NCBI GenBank assembly: GCA_910579575.1
Contig: CAJTUM010000001.1
Location: 238,132-302,131, forward strand
DNA from: an uncultured Eubacteriales bacterium
Lineage (GTDB): Bacteria > Bacillota > Clostridia > Oscillospirales > Butyricicoccaceae
Direction of reading: 5' to 3'
Length of the DNA: 64,000 nucleotides
Shown here: piece after piece, positions 16,737 to 25,124 of the stretch
Layout: each line of letters starts with the position of its first letter
How positions within the stretch are numbered: position 1 is the stretch's first letter
The notes under the pieces: model-generated
Told to the model about the DNA's origin: nothing
Databases searched by the model: none
Seen by the model: only the letters and a program-made list of their open reading frames with translations
Translations under genes and position numbers: made by a program

Positions 16737-17276
16737 TTAATAGTTTTCGGCTTTTACTTGGAAATAAGCCTGAGGATGGTCGCAGACCGGGCATTTTTCC
16801 GGCGCTTTATCGCCATAATGGATATGGCCGCAGTTGGCGCAAACCCAAACCTGGGGCTGATCCTTGGCGAAGACTTTGCCCTGAGTCAGGTTTTCCAACA
16901 GCTTCAGATAGCGCTCCTCGTGCTCTTTTTCGATTTTGCCCACAGCCTCAAACAGATAGGCAATTTTATCAAAGCCCTCTTCCTTGGCTGTTTTGGCAAA
17001 GCTTTCGTACATATCGGTCCACTCGAAATGCTCGCCGGCGGCAGCGTCCTTCAGGTTGGCCTCTGTTTTGGGCACAGAGCCCTCGTGGAGCAGCTTGAAC
17101 CAGATTTTAGCGTGCTCCTTCTCGTTGGCGGCGGTTTCCTCAAAAATCTCTGCGATTTGGTTGTATCCTTCTTTCCGGGCGGCGGAGGCATAGTAGGTAT
17201 ACTTGTTCCGGGCCTGGGATTCGCCGGCAAAAGCCGCCAGCAGGTTGCTTTCTGTCTTAGAACCTTTCAAATCCAT
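16737..17276 (-). CDS. Rubrerythrin
   Basis: Cytoplasmic peroxide-reducing di-iron protein of anaerobes, 179 residues. The ferritin-like domain (about 1-135) carries the two EExxH-type signatures NLLAAFAGESQARNKY and ETAANEKEHAK with EKEHEERY, and the C-terminal rubredoxin-like domain has CANCGHIHYG and CPVCDHP ligating one iron. The ATG at 17276 follows AAGGAGG. It sits 34 nt downstream of rubredoxin, its likely electron donor, in the same transcript. Confidence 0.95.
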   Translation of the reverse strand: MDLKGSKTESNLLAAFAGESQARNKYTYYASAARKEGYNQIAEIFEETAANEKEHAKIWFKLLHEGSVPKTEANLKDAAAGEHFEWTDMYESFAKTAKEEGFDKIAYLFEAVGKIEKEHEERYLKLLENLTQGKVFAKDQPQVWVCANCGHIHYGDKAPEKCPVCDHPQAYFQVKAENY

Positions 17277-17310
17277 TTGCAGATCCTCCTTGGAATTGAC
17301 AATCTTTGGG

Positions 17311-17472
17311 TTAATCTTCCTTTTCAAATTGGTCTTTGCCCACAGAGCAAATGGGGCAAAGATAATCCTCGGGAAGATCCTCCCATTTTGTTCCGGGGGC
17401 GATGCCGTTGGCCTCGTCGCCGGCGGCTTCGTCATAGATATAATTGCAGATCGTGCAGCGATATTTGCTCAT
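17311..17472 (-). CDS. Rubredoxin
   Basis: 53 residues; a single Fe(Cys)4 electron carrier. MSKYRCTICNYIYDEAAGD supplies the first CxxC pair and YLCPICSVGKDQFE the second, the canonical rubredoxin spacing. The ATG at 17472 follows CCAGGAGG. It is the first gene of a two-gene operon with rubrerythrin and passes electrons to it for peroxide reduction. Confidence 0.95.
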   Translation of the reverse strand: MSKYRCTICNYIYDEAAGDEANGIAPGTKWEDLPEDYLCPICSVGKDQFEKED

Positions 17473-17528
17473 TGTTGTTTCCTCCTGGCTTCAAATGTAA
17501 TTTGGGTGGGAAATCGTTCCCGCCTGTT

Positions 17529-17557
17529 ATTGTATGTTGATTTTTCTTTCTTGTCAA
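17529..17557 (-). promoter_or_regulatory. Strong promoter of the rubredoxin-rubrerythrin operon
   Basis: On the - strand, TTGACA, 17 nt, TACAAT: almost perfect consensus, about 55 nt before the rubredoxin start. Confidence 0.8.
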
Positions 17558-17762
17558 TTCTTTTCCTGAAATAGCAGTTTTTCTATGGATAGTCTAACCC
17601 CGAAGGAGCGATTTTATACAGCCTCCAGACAGAGTTTTTAGCGGCGCTTCCATAGATCATCGGCAGATTGCATAAATTTTACTGGAGTATTTTATGAAAT
17701 ATTCTGAATTTTTCCTTTCAGTAGTGACTTTTTATTTTATAGGTTTATGATTTGAACATATC

Positions 17763-18320
17763 GTGAGCGTGACTGTAGTTTCCGATGTGGAATGTAGTCA
17801 AGCGGTTCTCCGGCGCAGAGCCTATGGCGAGGATAGCGGCACAGTGTCTGTGAAATTTGTCAATCAGATTCAAGATAATCTTTGTTGGGCTGCTTGCATG
17901 GCGTCAGTGGTGAATTATTTTAAGGAGACTGCATATGGGGCTATGGAAATGGCGGATTACCTTCAGATTGACTATGGTCAGATTGGGTTCAAAGGTCTAA
18001 AACCTGATTCAGGCGTTTATTACTATAAAAATTGGCATAGAATAAACTGCGAGCTTGTTTTTGACGAGCTGTCTTATGGTTTTGTATATGATCAGGCCTA
18101 CAACAAAAGGCCGATTGAGGCTCAACTAAGCGCGCCCAATGCAGATCGTGGTCATGCTGTTTTGGTAAGAGGTTGCTATATCAGCAATAGCGTTGTGTAC
18201 GATCGTCTTATGGATCCATGGTATGATTACCGGGTTGTGCAGATGAAATCTGACGGAACTTTCTCCATTAGTATGGATGGAAAAACATACACTCAGAAAA
18301 CATATATAGAATTTAAATAA
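17763..18320 (+). CDS. Papain-like / C39-like cysteine protease domain protein, possibly N-terminally truncated
   Basis: 185 residues, essentially one protease domain. NQIQDNLCWAACMASVVNYF gives the nucleophile cysteine C41 in the usual papain-like context, DRGHAVLVRGCYI gives H131, and LMDPW gives D151. A GTG at 17763 is the only credible start, an in-frame stop lies 15 nt upstream, and there is no good ribosome binding site or signal peptide, so an original secretion leader may have been lost. The region is clearly more AT-rich than its surroundings, suggesting recent acquisition. Related proteins are usually exported; this one may be non-functional. Confidence 0.6.
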   Translation: MSVTVVSDVECSQAVLRRRAYGEDSGTVSVKFVNQIQDNLCWAACMASVVNYFKETAYGAMEMADYLQIDYGQIGFKGLKPDSGVYYYKNWHRINCELVFDELSYGFVYDQAYNKRPIEAQLSAPNADRGHAVLVRGCYISNSVVYDRLMDPWYDYRVVQMKSDGTFSISMDGKTYTQKTYIEFK

Positions 18321-18329
18321 AAAACAGCA

Positions 18330-18358
18330 GAAACGCCTTGGAATATCCAAGGCGTTTC
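18330..18358 (+). terminator. Hairpin after the protease gene
   Basis: GAAACGCCTTGG, loop AATAT, CCAAGGCGTTTC. The following T run is short, so termination may be partial. Confidence 0.5.
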
Positions 18359-18380
18359 CCTTAAAGAGCAAGGTGAAAAA

Positions 18381-18907
18381 ATGAAATACAAATATAAAAT
18401 TCCAAGCGAATACCGGGTTACTCGATTCATCTTAGTCGCTTTTGCTCTGATTGTAGCGGGGTCTCGAATTCAAAAATGGGTGCTGGAACAGCAAATTCAG
18501 CGCCGATTTGAGCAACCTTTTGCTGCGTTTGACCACGAAAATATGGAGTTCACTATTTTTTATGGCCCTGCTTGCGCAGGAGAAGATTATGAAATCTCTT
18601 CTGTCCAAGCGACGCCGGAGCTGCGACAGGCCGCCAAAAATTTTGTTCGAAATTTAAAAATGGTCTGTCCCCTTATGAAAACGGCAGAAAAGTGCAATAT
18701 CAAATCTATATGGGAGGAGATTTTCTTAGGGTACAATATCGTTTACCTTCCGGCGACGTCGTCAATGCTGGGGTGATCACAGAGATAAAGGCAGCTGACG
18801 GCCAGAGATTTTGCTGAAATTTCGATAGAGACGGCTATGGCCCGCTGAAAGAAGCCATTGTGGATTTCCTTGGAATCGAAGCGCCTTGGGAAGTTCGGAC
18901 TGAATGA
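18381..18907 (+). pseudogene. Membrane-anchored protein gene with a frameshift and a nonsense codon
   Basis: An ATG at 18381 opens a frame with one N-terminal membrane segment (about 15-35). The intact frame ends at 18776, but near the A-run at about 18650 the coding signal moves to another frame, giving FKNGLSPYENGRKVQYQIYM and LRVQYRLPSGDVVNAGVI up to TGA at 18815-18817, then continuing in the same frame as NFDRDGYGPLKEAIVDFLGI to TGA at 18907. One frameshift and one stop therefore break a gene of about 175 codons. The 5' part is AT-rich and the 3' part GC-rich. The family is unknown. Confidence 0.6.
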
Positions 18908-18946
18908 CGCCCCCTACATCGCCTCCTCACATCCTCCGCCCTTCCC

Positions 18947-18975
18947 TTGTAACTCCCCGCCGGATATGCTATCAT
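18947..18975 (+). promoter_or_regulatory. Promoter of the small zinc-ribbon protein gene
   Basis: TTGTAA, 17 nt, TATCAT, about 30 nt before the start at 19003. Confidence 0.55.
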
Positions 18976-19002
18976 TGGCGCAGGAGAAGGAGGCGATTTC
19001 CC

Positions 19003-19284
19003 ATGTGCTTTTCCTCTTGGCAGCTGGCCAAATTCATGGTTTGGCTGGAACATAAGCTGATGGCGGCTATTCCAGAGGTGATGTTGTGCGATTTTTTCTT
19101 TTGCTTTCAGAATCGGCGGGGCTATCGTTTTTTTCTTTCCCTCTCGCTGTTTCTCTATACGGTTTGCCTGCTCTACGATTTTTTCAGCCTCAAATGCCCC
19201 CAATGCAAAAAGCGGCTCCAAAGCAGAGAAATCGCCGCCATGAAGACCTTTTGCTGCTCTCGCTGCGGCTGCCAGCGGTTTTAG
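19003..19284 (+). CDS. Small membrane protein with a C-terminal zinc ribbon
   Basis: 93 residues. A hydrophobic stretch FFLSLSLFLYTVCLLYDFF (about residues 44-63) precedes KCPQCKKRL and FCCSRCGCQRF, a CxxC...CxxC arrangement typical of a zinc ribbon. The ATG at 19003 follows AGGAGAAGGAGG and a plausible promoter. I do not recognise the family. The short length and position next to gene remnants mean it could itself be a fragment. Confidence 0.6.
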   Translation: MCFSSWQLAKFMVWLEHKLMAAIPEVMLCDFFFCFQNRRGYRFFLSLSLFLYTVCLLYDFFSLKCPQCKKRLQSREIAAMKTFCCSRCGCQRF

Positions 19285-19336
19285 CGCAGACAGCGCCCGA
19301 CCGCGCCGTTCCAATTTTTCAAAGGAGGAATCCGGC

Positions 19337-19552
19337 ATGAAAACCTTGCGCCGCCTGCCTTGGCAGGTCAAATTCGGGATGATTTCCGCTTTTGCCAACG
19401 TGGGCGGGATGCTGACCCCGGTGCTGGTGGGCGGCTCCTATGACGCCTTGGGCAGCTATAAGCCGGCTTTGGTCGTCATGATCGGTCTGCTGGCAGTCAT
19501 TACAATAGCCTATCTGTGGGCCTTTGGCAGCCAGGCCAAAAAAGCTGGATGA
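19337..19552 (+). pseudogene. C-terminal fragment of an MFS transporter
   Basis: 71 codons beginning at an ATG with a good AAAGGAGG. After a 15-residue unrelated start, FANVGGMLTPVLVGGSYDAL and GSYKPALVV match the last two membrane segments of the full-length MFS transporter at 33408-34646, which reads YDSLGSYKPAMAF at the same place. A 12-segment carrier cannot work with two segments, so this is a truncated remnant that happens to keep a ribosome binding site. Confidence 0.7.
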
Positions 19553-19576
19553 GGCAAGATGGAAAGGGGAAACGAA

Positions 19577-20116
19577 ATGCTGGGGTTAAAGCGAGGGCAA
19601 GTGCGGCTGGAGGCTTGGCGGCCGGAATGGGCGGAAAAAGCCCAGGAAACGGCGGAAGTTTTGAAACAGGTTTTGGGCGAAGCGGCGGCGGATATCCAGC
19701 ACGTGGGCAGCACGGCGATTCCCGGCATATGCGCCAAGCCCATTGTGGATTTGGTCGTGGGTTTCCGCCAATTGGGGGAAGCCCGCGCCTTTTTGCCGGC
19801 GTTGGAGGAACGGGGCGTTGTTTTCCGGGGACAGGACGTGCCTGGTCAGCTGTTGTTTGTCACGGGGGATTTTGAACAGGATACCCGGGATTGCCATATT
19901 CATGGGGTGGAATATGGGAGAGAAGCCTGGGAAAACTACCTCAATTTTCGAGATTATCTTCGAGCCAAGCCGGAGCGGGCGGCGGCTTATAACGCCCTCA
20001 AAGGGGAGCTGGCCGCCCGATTTCCCCAGGACAGACAGCGGTATACCCAGGGGAAAAGCGTGTTGATCGACGCCCTGTTGGAGGAGGCCCGCCGCTGGCG
20101 GGCCCGGCAGGGATAA
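19577..20116 (+). CDS. GrpB family protein (predicted nucleotidyltransferase fold)
   Basis: 179 residues. HVGSTAIPGICAKPIVDLVV is the family signature and resembles the GS...D...D core of nucleotidyltransferases; RDCHIHGVEYG and LNFRDYLRAKPERAAAYNALK are the other conserved GrpB segments. The biochemical role of the family is not established. The ATG at 19577 follows GGAAAGGGG; an ATG at 19559 is poorly placed. It ends in a strong terminator. Confidence 0.85.
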   Translation: MLGLKRGQVRLEAWRPEWAEKAQETAEVLKQVLGEAAADIQHVGSTAIPGICAKPIVDLVVGFRQLGEARAFLPALEERGVVFRGQDVPGQLLFVTGDFEQDTRDCHIHGVEYGREAWENYLNFRDYLRAKPERAAAYNALKGELAARFPQDRQRYTQGKSVLIDALLEEARRWRARQG

Positions 20117-20119
20117 AAC

Positions 20120-20147
20120 AAAAAGGCGGCGGAAGCCGCCTTTTTCG
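20120..20147 (+). terminator. Terminator of the GrpB-like gene
   Basis: AAAAAGGCGGC, loop GGAA, GCCGCCTTTTT. Its A run on the left lets it also serve the convergent phosphodiesterase gene. Confidence 0.88.
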
Positions 20148-20227
20148 TCCTCTCGTTTTCCTTCGGCTTGCGACATGGCCGGCGTTTCATCGCGGCGACG
20201 CATCGCGCAAAAGGGCCTTCTCTTTGG

Positions 20228-20770
20228 TCAAAGCCGTCGGCTGTCGTAGATCTGGCCGTCCAGGTTCTTCCATTGAAACAGACCGGTTTCCAGCGTCATA
20301 TAGCTGTGGGGGCTGTTTTCCTTGGGGATGGAGACCGATCCCGGGTTCAGGTAGAGAAGGCCGTCCTGCGTCCGGTTGGCGGGGATATGGGTGTGGCCAT
20401 GCAGCAAAATATCCCCAGGCGCCAAGGGAGGCGGGGTTTGCAGGTTGTAAACGTGGCCGTGGGTCGCGTAAATCAGCCGATTCTGGCTTTCCAAAATGCA
20501 GTAATCGGCCAGGATGGGGAAGGGCAGGACCATCTGGTCCACTTCCGTATCGCAGTTGCCCCGCACGCAGAAAATCCGCTCTTTCAGCGGAGAGAGCAGA
20601 GCGACGACCTGCTTGGGGTCATAGTCCGGCGGCAGGTCGTTGCGGGGGCCATGGTATAAAATATCCCCCAGCAGAAGCAGCCGGTCGGCCTCCTCCCGGG
20701 TATAGGCTTCTATCAGCCGGCGAGCGTATTTTGCCGAGCCGTGGATATCCGAAGCGACAATCCATTTCAT
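20228..20770 (-). CDS. YfcE-type metallophosphoesterase
   Basis: Calcineurin-like phosphodiesterase of 180 residues. The metal motifs run in order: SDIHGS (DxH), GDILYHG (GDxxxxG), RGNCD (GNCD), ATHGHVY and HGHTHIP. The short domain without additions is the YfcE class, which cleaves small phosphodiesters in vitro. The ATG at 20770 follows CAGGAGG with its own promoter. The physiological substrate is unknown. Confidence 0.92.
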   Translation of the reverse strand: MKWIVASDIHGSAKYARRLIEAYTREEADRLLLLGDILYHGPRNDLPPDYDPKQVVALLSPLKERIFCVRGNCDTEVDQMVLPFPILADYCILESQNRLIYATHGHVYNLQTPPPLAPGDILLHGHTHIPANRTQDGLLYLNPGSVSIPKENSPHSYMTLETGLFQWKNLDGQIYDSRRL

Positions 20771-20804
20771 GTAAAAACCTCCTGAAAATTCTGTTCTTGG
20801 GGCA

Positions 20805-20833
20805 AGTATAAAGGATTCGGCAACCGATAGCAA
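20805..20833 (-). promoter_or_regulatory. Promoter of the phosphodiesterase gene
   Basis: On the - strand, TTGCTA, 17 nt, TATACT, about 35 nt before the start. Confidence 0.55.
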
Positions 20834-21089
20834 GGAAAACCGCTGAATTTGCCTCGTTTGGGCCATGATTAGTTTACATTTTGTTAATGCAATCCAGCCT
20901 GCCGGACATTATAATAAATAACAAGATACAAAATAACTGCCCCGGCCGCCCCTGAACCAGGGGATTTCTTTTCCAGCGGCGCGCCTCGAATCAAAGACGG
21001 CTGCGTGCGTTGTTTCATCGTCAAGCAGGAGCTTGCGCCGCAAGCTTGGCGGCGATGTCGCCCGGCCGAGCGGCAAGGAAGGGGTCGCC
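20834..21089 (+). other. Leader region of the first two-component operon
   Basis: An AT-rich stretch with TATAAT at 20910-20915 but no convincing -35 box lies before the response regulator. The rest (20940-21089) is GC-rich and shows no open frame with a ribosome binding site other than that of the regulator. Confidence 0.35.
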
Positions 21090-21770
21090 ATGGCAAAAAC
21101 GCTGCTGATTATCGAGGACGACAGCAATATTCGAGAGCTGCTGCGCCTCTATTTGGAACAGGAAGGATATGCGATTGAAAGCGCCGCCGACGGCGCCGAG
21201 GGCCTGCGGGCCTTCAAGCGGATTCACCCGGATTTGGTGCTGCTGGACGTGATGATGCCCAATATGGACGGCTGGCAGGTTATCAAGGAAATCCGGGCCG
21301 CCTCCAAAACTCCGGTGATTATGCTGACGGCCAAAAGCGAGACGTTTGACAAGGTGTCTGGTTTGGAACTGGGGGCGGACGATTATATTGCCAAGCCCTT
21401 TGAAATGCGGGAGGTTATCGCCCGCATTCACGCGGTCATGCGTCGGTTTGACGACGACGACGCGCCGGCCAAGCTGGAGTTTGACAACCTGATTATCGAC
21501 AAAGAAAGCTACAATATTGTGGTAAAAGGCAAGAAAATGGAAATTCCGCCTAAGGAAATCGAGCTTTTATACTTTTTGGCTTCATCCCCCAACCGGGTGT
21601 TCACCCGCTCCCAGCTGCTGGACGATGTGTGGGGCTTCGATTATTTTGGCGATACCCGGACGGTGGACGTTCATATCAAACGCCTGCGGGAAAAACTTTC
21701 GGGCGCCAGCGACCAGTGGGAGCTGAAAACGGTCTGGGGCGTGGGATATAAATTCGAGACAGTGGGCTGA
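21090..21770 (+). CDS. OmpR/PhoB-family response regulator
   Basis: 226 residues. Receiver domain (about 3-115) with acidic pocket IIEDDS, phospho-acceptor D53 in LLDVMMPN, and the LTAKS and AKPF switch residues; C-terminal winged helix (about 130-225) with EIELLYFL and DTRTVDVHIKRLREKL. The ATG at 21090 follows AAGGAAGGGG. It is followed after 129 nt by its kinase and then an HtrA protease, an arrangement typical of an envelope-stress circuit. Confidence 0.93.
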   Translation: MAKTLLIIEDDSNIRELLRLYLEQEGYAIESAADGAEGLRAFKRIHPDLVLLDVMMPNMDGWQVIKEIRAASKTPVIMLTAKSETFDKVSGLELGADDYIAKPFEMREVIARIHAVMRRFDDDDAPAKLEFDNLIIDKESYNIVVKGKKMEIPPKEIELLYFLASSPNRVFTRSQLLDDVWGFDYFGDTRTVDVHIKRLREKLSGASDQWELKTVWGVGYKFETVG

Positions 21771-21899
21771 CGGATGGAAGACGCGCCGTTTGCCGCCGGC
21801 GGATTGGCGCAGGTTTCCTTGTGAAAGACCCATGCCGAGTCCCGGCGAGCCGAAGATTTTGCAAAGAAAGATAAAAACAACTCCCGGGGGGCGGCGGAT

Positions 21900-23354
21900 A
21901 TGAAGGGCGTCAGAAGCATTTTTCTCAAAAACTTCATCATCTATTCCCTTGTGGTCATGCTGAGTTTCACCGCCCTTGGCGGGGCGTTTATCTACCAGGT
22001 CAGCCGCTACGCCGCCCGGGAACGGGAAAGCGCTTTGGCCGCCGCCGTCAACCGGGCCTCCGCGTTTACCGCCGAATATATGCAGATCGCTCCCAATATG
22101 ATCGGCTCCAGCTTTAGTCTGCAGGCCTATGAGAAGATTTATCGGACCAGCGTCATGGGTTTGGCGGACAACTTGGGAGGCGTCCTGTTTGTCTGCGACG
22201 AAGAGGGGGAGATTTTGTTTTTTGCCACAGGCGACGGTTGCTTCGTCCATGAGCAGACCGTCCACGTCCCTCAAGCGGCGCAGGAGGCGGTGGAGCAAAA
22301 AAAACGCTTTTATGAAATGGGCAATTTTTCTGGTTTGCTCACCTCCCCGCATTATACGTTGGGCGCTCCGGCCCAAAGCGGCGGTCAAACCCTGGGAATG
22401 GTTTTCGCTTCTGTGCCCGCCGACTCCTCCCTGAAGCTTTTCGCCAATATTTCCAGCACCTTTATCTTGATGATCTTTGTGGTGTTTTTGGTGGTGTTGG
22501 CCGTGACCTATGCGATGGTCAACAACACGCTGCGGCCCCTGCGCAATATCGCCGCCGCCACCCGCAATTTCGGCAGGGGAGATTTTTCCGCCCGAGTGGC
22601 TGTGCCCAAACAGCGGGACGAGCTGTACGCCCTGACAATCAGCTTCAATCATATGGCCGACGCCATTGAAAATATGGAAAAACAGCGGCGGGATCTGATC
22701 GCCAACGTGTCCCATGATCTGCGCACCCCCATGACCACCATCGGCGGCTTTATCGACGGCATTTTGGACGGCGCCATTCCGCCGGAAAAGCAAGAATATT
22801 ATTTGCGCATCGTCTCCGAGGAAATCAAGCGCCTTTCCCGGCTGGCCAACAGCATGGTGGAGGTTTCCCGGCTGGAAAGCGGCCAGCGGGCGCTGAATTG
22901 GAGCACATTTGACATCAGCGAAATGGCCCGACGCATTGTGTTGGGCTTTGAGCGGCAGCTCACGGAAAAGGAAATTGATCTGAACCTGGATATTCCGGAA
23001 AAACTGGAAATTAGCGCGGACCACGACGCCATCTTCCAAGTGGTCTATAACCTGATTGACAACGCGGTAAAATTTACGGAGCAGCAGGGCAAAATCATTG
23101 TTTATCTTTCCGCCAAGGGCGGCAAAGTGCAGTGCAATATCGTCAACACGGGCCCGGGCATCGCCCCGGAGGACATCGACCATATTTTCGAGCGCTTTTA
23201 CAAGGGCGACCGTTCCCGCAGCGCCAAGGTGACAAGCTCAGGCTTAGGCCTTTATATTGTAAAAACCCTGGTTAACCGCCATGGCGGCGATATCTACGCC
23301 AAAAGCGGCGGCGGGCAGACCGAGTTTTGCTTTATGATACCCCAAAAAATCTGA
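21900..23354 (+). CDS. Membrane sensor histidine kinase
   Basis: 484 residues. Transmembrane segments at about 12-32 and 182-202 enclose an outer sensor of about 150 residues of unknown ligand. A HAMP domain follows (RPLRNIAAATRNFGRGDFSA), then the phospho-acceptor histidine near residue 272 in ANVSHDLRTPMT, the N box NLIDNAVKF, and the G boxes with FERFYKGDRSR and GLGLYIVKT. The start has only a weak GGGGGG upstream. Partner of the response regulator just before it. The stop codon sits in the loop of a stem-loop. Confidence 0.92.
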   Translation: MKGVRSIFLKNFIIYSLVVMLSFTALGGAFIYQVSRYAARERESALAAAVNRASAFTAEYMQIAPNMIGSSFSLQAYEKIYRTSVMGLADNLGGVLFVCDEEGEILFFATGDGCFVHEQTVHVPQAAQEAVEQKKRFYEMGNFSGLLTSPHYTLGAPAQSGGQTLGMVFASVPADSSLKLFANISSTFILMIFVVFLVVLAVTYAMVNNTLRPLRNIAAATRNFGRGDFSARVAVPKQRDELYALTISFNHMADAIENMEKQRRDLIANVSHDLRTPMTTIGGFIDGILDGAIPPEKQEYYLRIVSEEIKRLSRLANSMVEVSRLESGQRALNWSTFDISEMARRIVLGFERQLTEKEIDLNLDIPEKLEISADHDAIFQVVYNLIDNAVKFTEQQGKIIVYLSAKGGKVQCNIVNTGPGIAPEDIDHIFERFYKGDRSRSAKVTSSGLGLYIVKTLVNRHGGDIYAKSGGGQTEFCFMIPQKI

Positions 23355-23516
23355 CGATTTTTTGGGAACCCCATTTTTGAATGGATTTCCGGGAAGTGAA
23401 TTCCCGAAAATCAGTTCGCCGCATTGGCGGCGTCCCGCCGGAGGCGGGTCCCAGGCGCTGCGCGCATAAGGTAGGCTGCGCTCAGCTTTTTAGTTTGGCC
23501 GTCCGCCCCTGCGGAC
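23341..23516 (+). repeat. Second run of small contiguous hairpins
   Basis: CCCAAAAAATC (23341-23351) pairs with GATTTTTTGGG (23356-23366) around the kinase stop codon. Then come CGGGAA/TTCCCG, GCCGC-ATTG-GCGGC (23418-23431), CCCGCC-GGA-GGCGGG (23434-23448) and GTCCGC-CCCT-GCGGAC (23501-23516). Two of these are separated by only 2 nt, as in the array at 8758-8923. It lies between the kinase and the HtrA gene. Confidence 0.6.
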
Positions 23517-23547
23517 TCATCCCCATTGACGAGGTGATTTCCAGTTT

Positions 23548-24867
23548 ATGTTCAGCCAGCGCAATCAACAAAACACAGAAAAACCGGCGCCGCCAGAGGA
23601 GCCCCGTTATTATCGCAATGTGGCCGCCTACCGCAGCTATGAGGAAGTGCTGGCCGCCAAACGCCGCCGGGGGAGACTGCGCCGGGGCGTCGTCGTTTGC
23701 GCGACGCTGGCGATGATGGGCGGTTTAGGCTGCTATTTGCTGATACAGGAGGAGGATCAGGGCGGCGAAGAGCCTTCAGACCTTATGTCGATAGCGGAGA
23801 ATCAGCCTGAGCAAAGCCAATCGGATCAAAGCCCGGCTCTTCAGCCTCAGGAGGATTCGTCGGCGGAAGGGGAGGATTTTGCTCTGACCGTGCAGCCCAA
23901 GCCTGAGGAAGAGCGGGCGCAGGAGTATCCTGCGCTGGTGGTCAAGGACGTGACCGGCGTGGTCAAAAAAGTTCGCCCCTCCGTTGTGGGCGTAACGACA
24001 GAGAGTTTCCAGACTTATTCCACCGGCAGCACAGGCTCGGGCATCATCCTGTCGGGAAATGGGTATATTATAACAAATAACCATGTGATAGAAGGGGGCG
24101 ACAACGTTTCTGTCACGCTGGATAATGGCGAAACTTATTCTGCCGCCTTGGTAGGCGCAGACGCTAAGACGGATATTGCCGTGCTCAAAATTGAGGCCCA
24201 AGGTCTTCAAGCGGCGGAATTTGGCGATTCCGACCAGGTGGAGGCCGGGGAAGCGGCAGTGGCCATTGGCAACCCCATGGGCTTGGAGGGCACCGTCACC
24301 GCCGGCATCGTCTCGGCCATCAATCGGAATATGATGGTCAACGGCGTATCTATGACATTGATCCAAACAGACGCTTCGATCAATCCAGGCAATTCCGGCG
24401 GAGCGCTGATCAACGAATACGGCCAGGTCATCGGCGTCAACAGCGCCAAAATCAGCGTGGAAAATTACGAGGGTCTGGGCTTCGCCATTCCGATTAACCA
24501 AGTGAAGCCTGTGGTGGAGGAGCTGATTGAAAAAGGCTATGTTTCGGGCAGACCGTTGGCCGGCGTCAGCGGCCGAAATCTCAGCGCCATGGCCGCCGCC
24601 TTTTATCGGCTGCCCCAAGGCGTGCTCGTGGACCAGGTGGACCCGAACAGCGACGCGGCCCTCAAGGGCTTGGCGGCGGGAGATATCCTCATTGGCGTAG
24701 ACGATATTCGAGTGGAGACTGTGGCCCAAGCCTGCGCTCTGCGAGACGGGCACAAGGCCGGCGAGATGATGAAGCTCACGTTCTATCATCAAGCCACCGG
24801 AGAATCGCGGGAAATTAACGTGAAACTGATGGAAGATACCAACCAGCAAAGCGGATACAATTTATAA
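23548..24867 (+). CDS. HtrA/DegP-like serine protease with PDZ domain
   Basis: Membrane-anchored S1C protease of 439 residues acting on the outer face of the membrane. A cytoplasmic N-terminus of about 55 residues, one membrane segment (about 57-75), and an acidic linker precede the protease, whose catalytic triad is H179 (TNNHVIEGG), D209 (TDIAVLKI) and S283 (NPGNSGGAL). A C-terminal PDZ domain follows (about 345-430; VDQVDPNSDAALKGLAAGDI). Degrades or refolds damaged exported proteins. Its place behind a two-component system suggests that system controls it. Start has a modest GAGGTG. Confidence 0.93.
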   Translation: MFSQRNQQNTEKPAPPEEPRYYRNVAAYRSYEEVLAAKRRRGRLRRGVVVCATLAMMGGLGCYLLIQEEDQGGEEPSDLMSIAENQPEQSQSDQSPALQPQEDSSAEGEDFALTVQPKPEEERAQEYPALVVKDVTGVVKKVRPSVVGVTTESFQTYSTGSTGSGIILSGNGYIITNNHVIEGGDNVSVTLDNGETYSAALVGADAKTDIAVLKIEAQGLQAAEFGDSDQVEAGEAAVAIGNPMGLEGTVTAGIVSAINRNMMVNGVSMTLIQTDASINPGNSGGALINEYGQVIGVNSAKISVENYEGLGFAIPINQVKPVVEELIEKGYVSGRPLAGVSGRNLSAMAAAFYRLPQGVLVDQVDPNSDAALKGLAAGDILIGVDDIRVETVAQACALRDGHKAGEMMKLTFYHQATGESREINVKLMEDTNQQSGYNL

Positions 24868-24881
24868 CCGGCGAGCAGGAG

Positions 24882-24917
24882 AAAAAGGGCGAGGATTTCA
24901 ATCCTCGCCCTTTTTTT
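24882..24917 (+). terminator. Terminator of the htrA gene
   Basis: A 15-bp stem (AAAAAGGGCGAGGAT) with loop TTCA and a T7 tail. Confidence 0.92.
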
Positions 24918-25047
24918 GTCGGGAAAGCCCGCCGGCTACGCTTTGTTTGGCTGCGATTGTCCGATAAGATCAGTCGCCCGCTTAGCTTCGCAGTATGCTT
25001 ATCGCGGCATGAGTGAAACCGAAAGAAAAACTTAAGTAATTCCCCTC

Positions 25048-25076
25048 TGCACATCGGAGGAAAAATCGGGTAGAAT
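25048..25076 (+). promoter_or_regulatory. Candidate promoter of the VanRS-like operon
   Basis: TGCACA, 17 nt, TAGAAT, about 50 nt before the GTG start. The -35 box is weak. Confidence 0.4.
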
Positions 25077-25124
25077 AAAGCTGGATACGCCCGGATTTTG
25101 CCGGCGTGAAGAGGGGATGATATT

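Noticed and set aside
8575..18817. Reading TGA as tryptophan (in-frame TGA at 8575 and 18815 both fit Trp)
   Set aside because: Many intact genes in the window end at TGA with the next gene overlapping it, and TGG is used normally, so TGA is a true stop. Simple nonsense mutations explain both cases.
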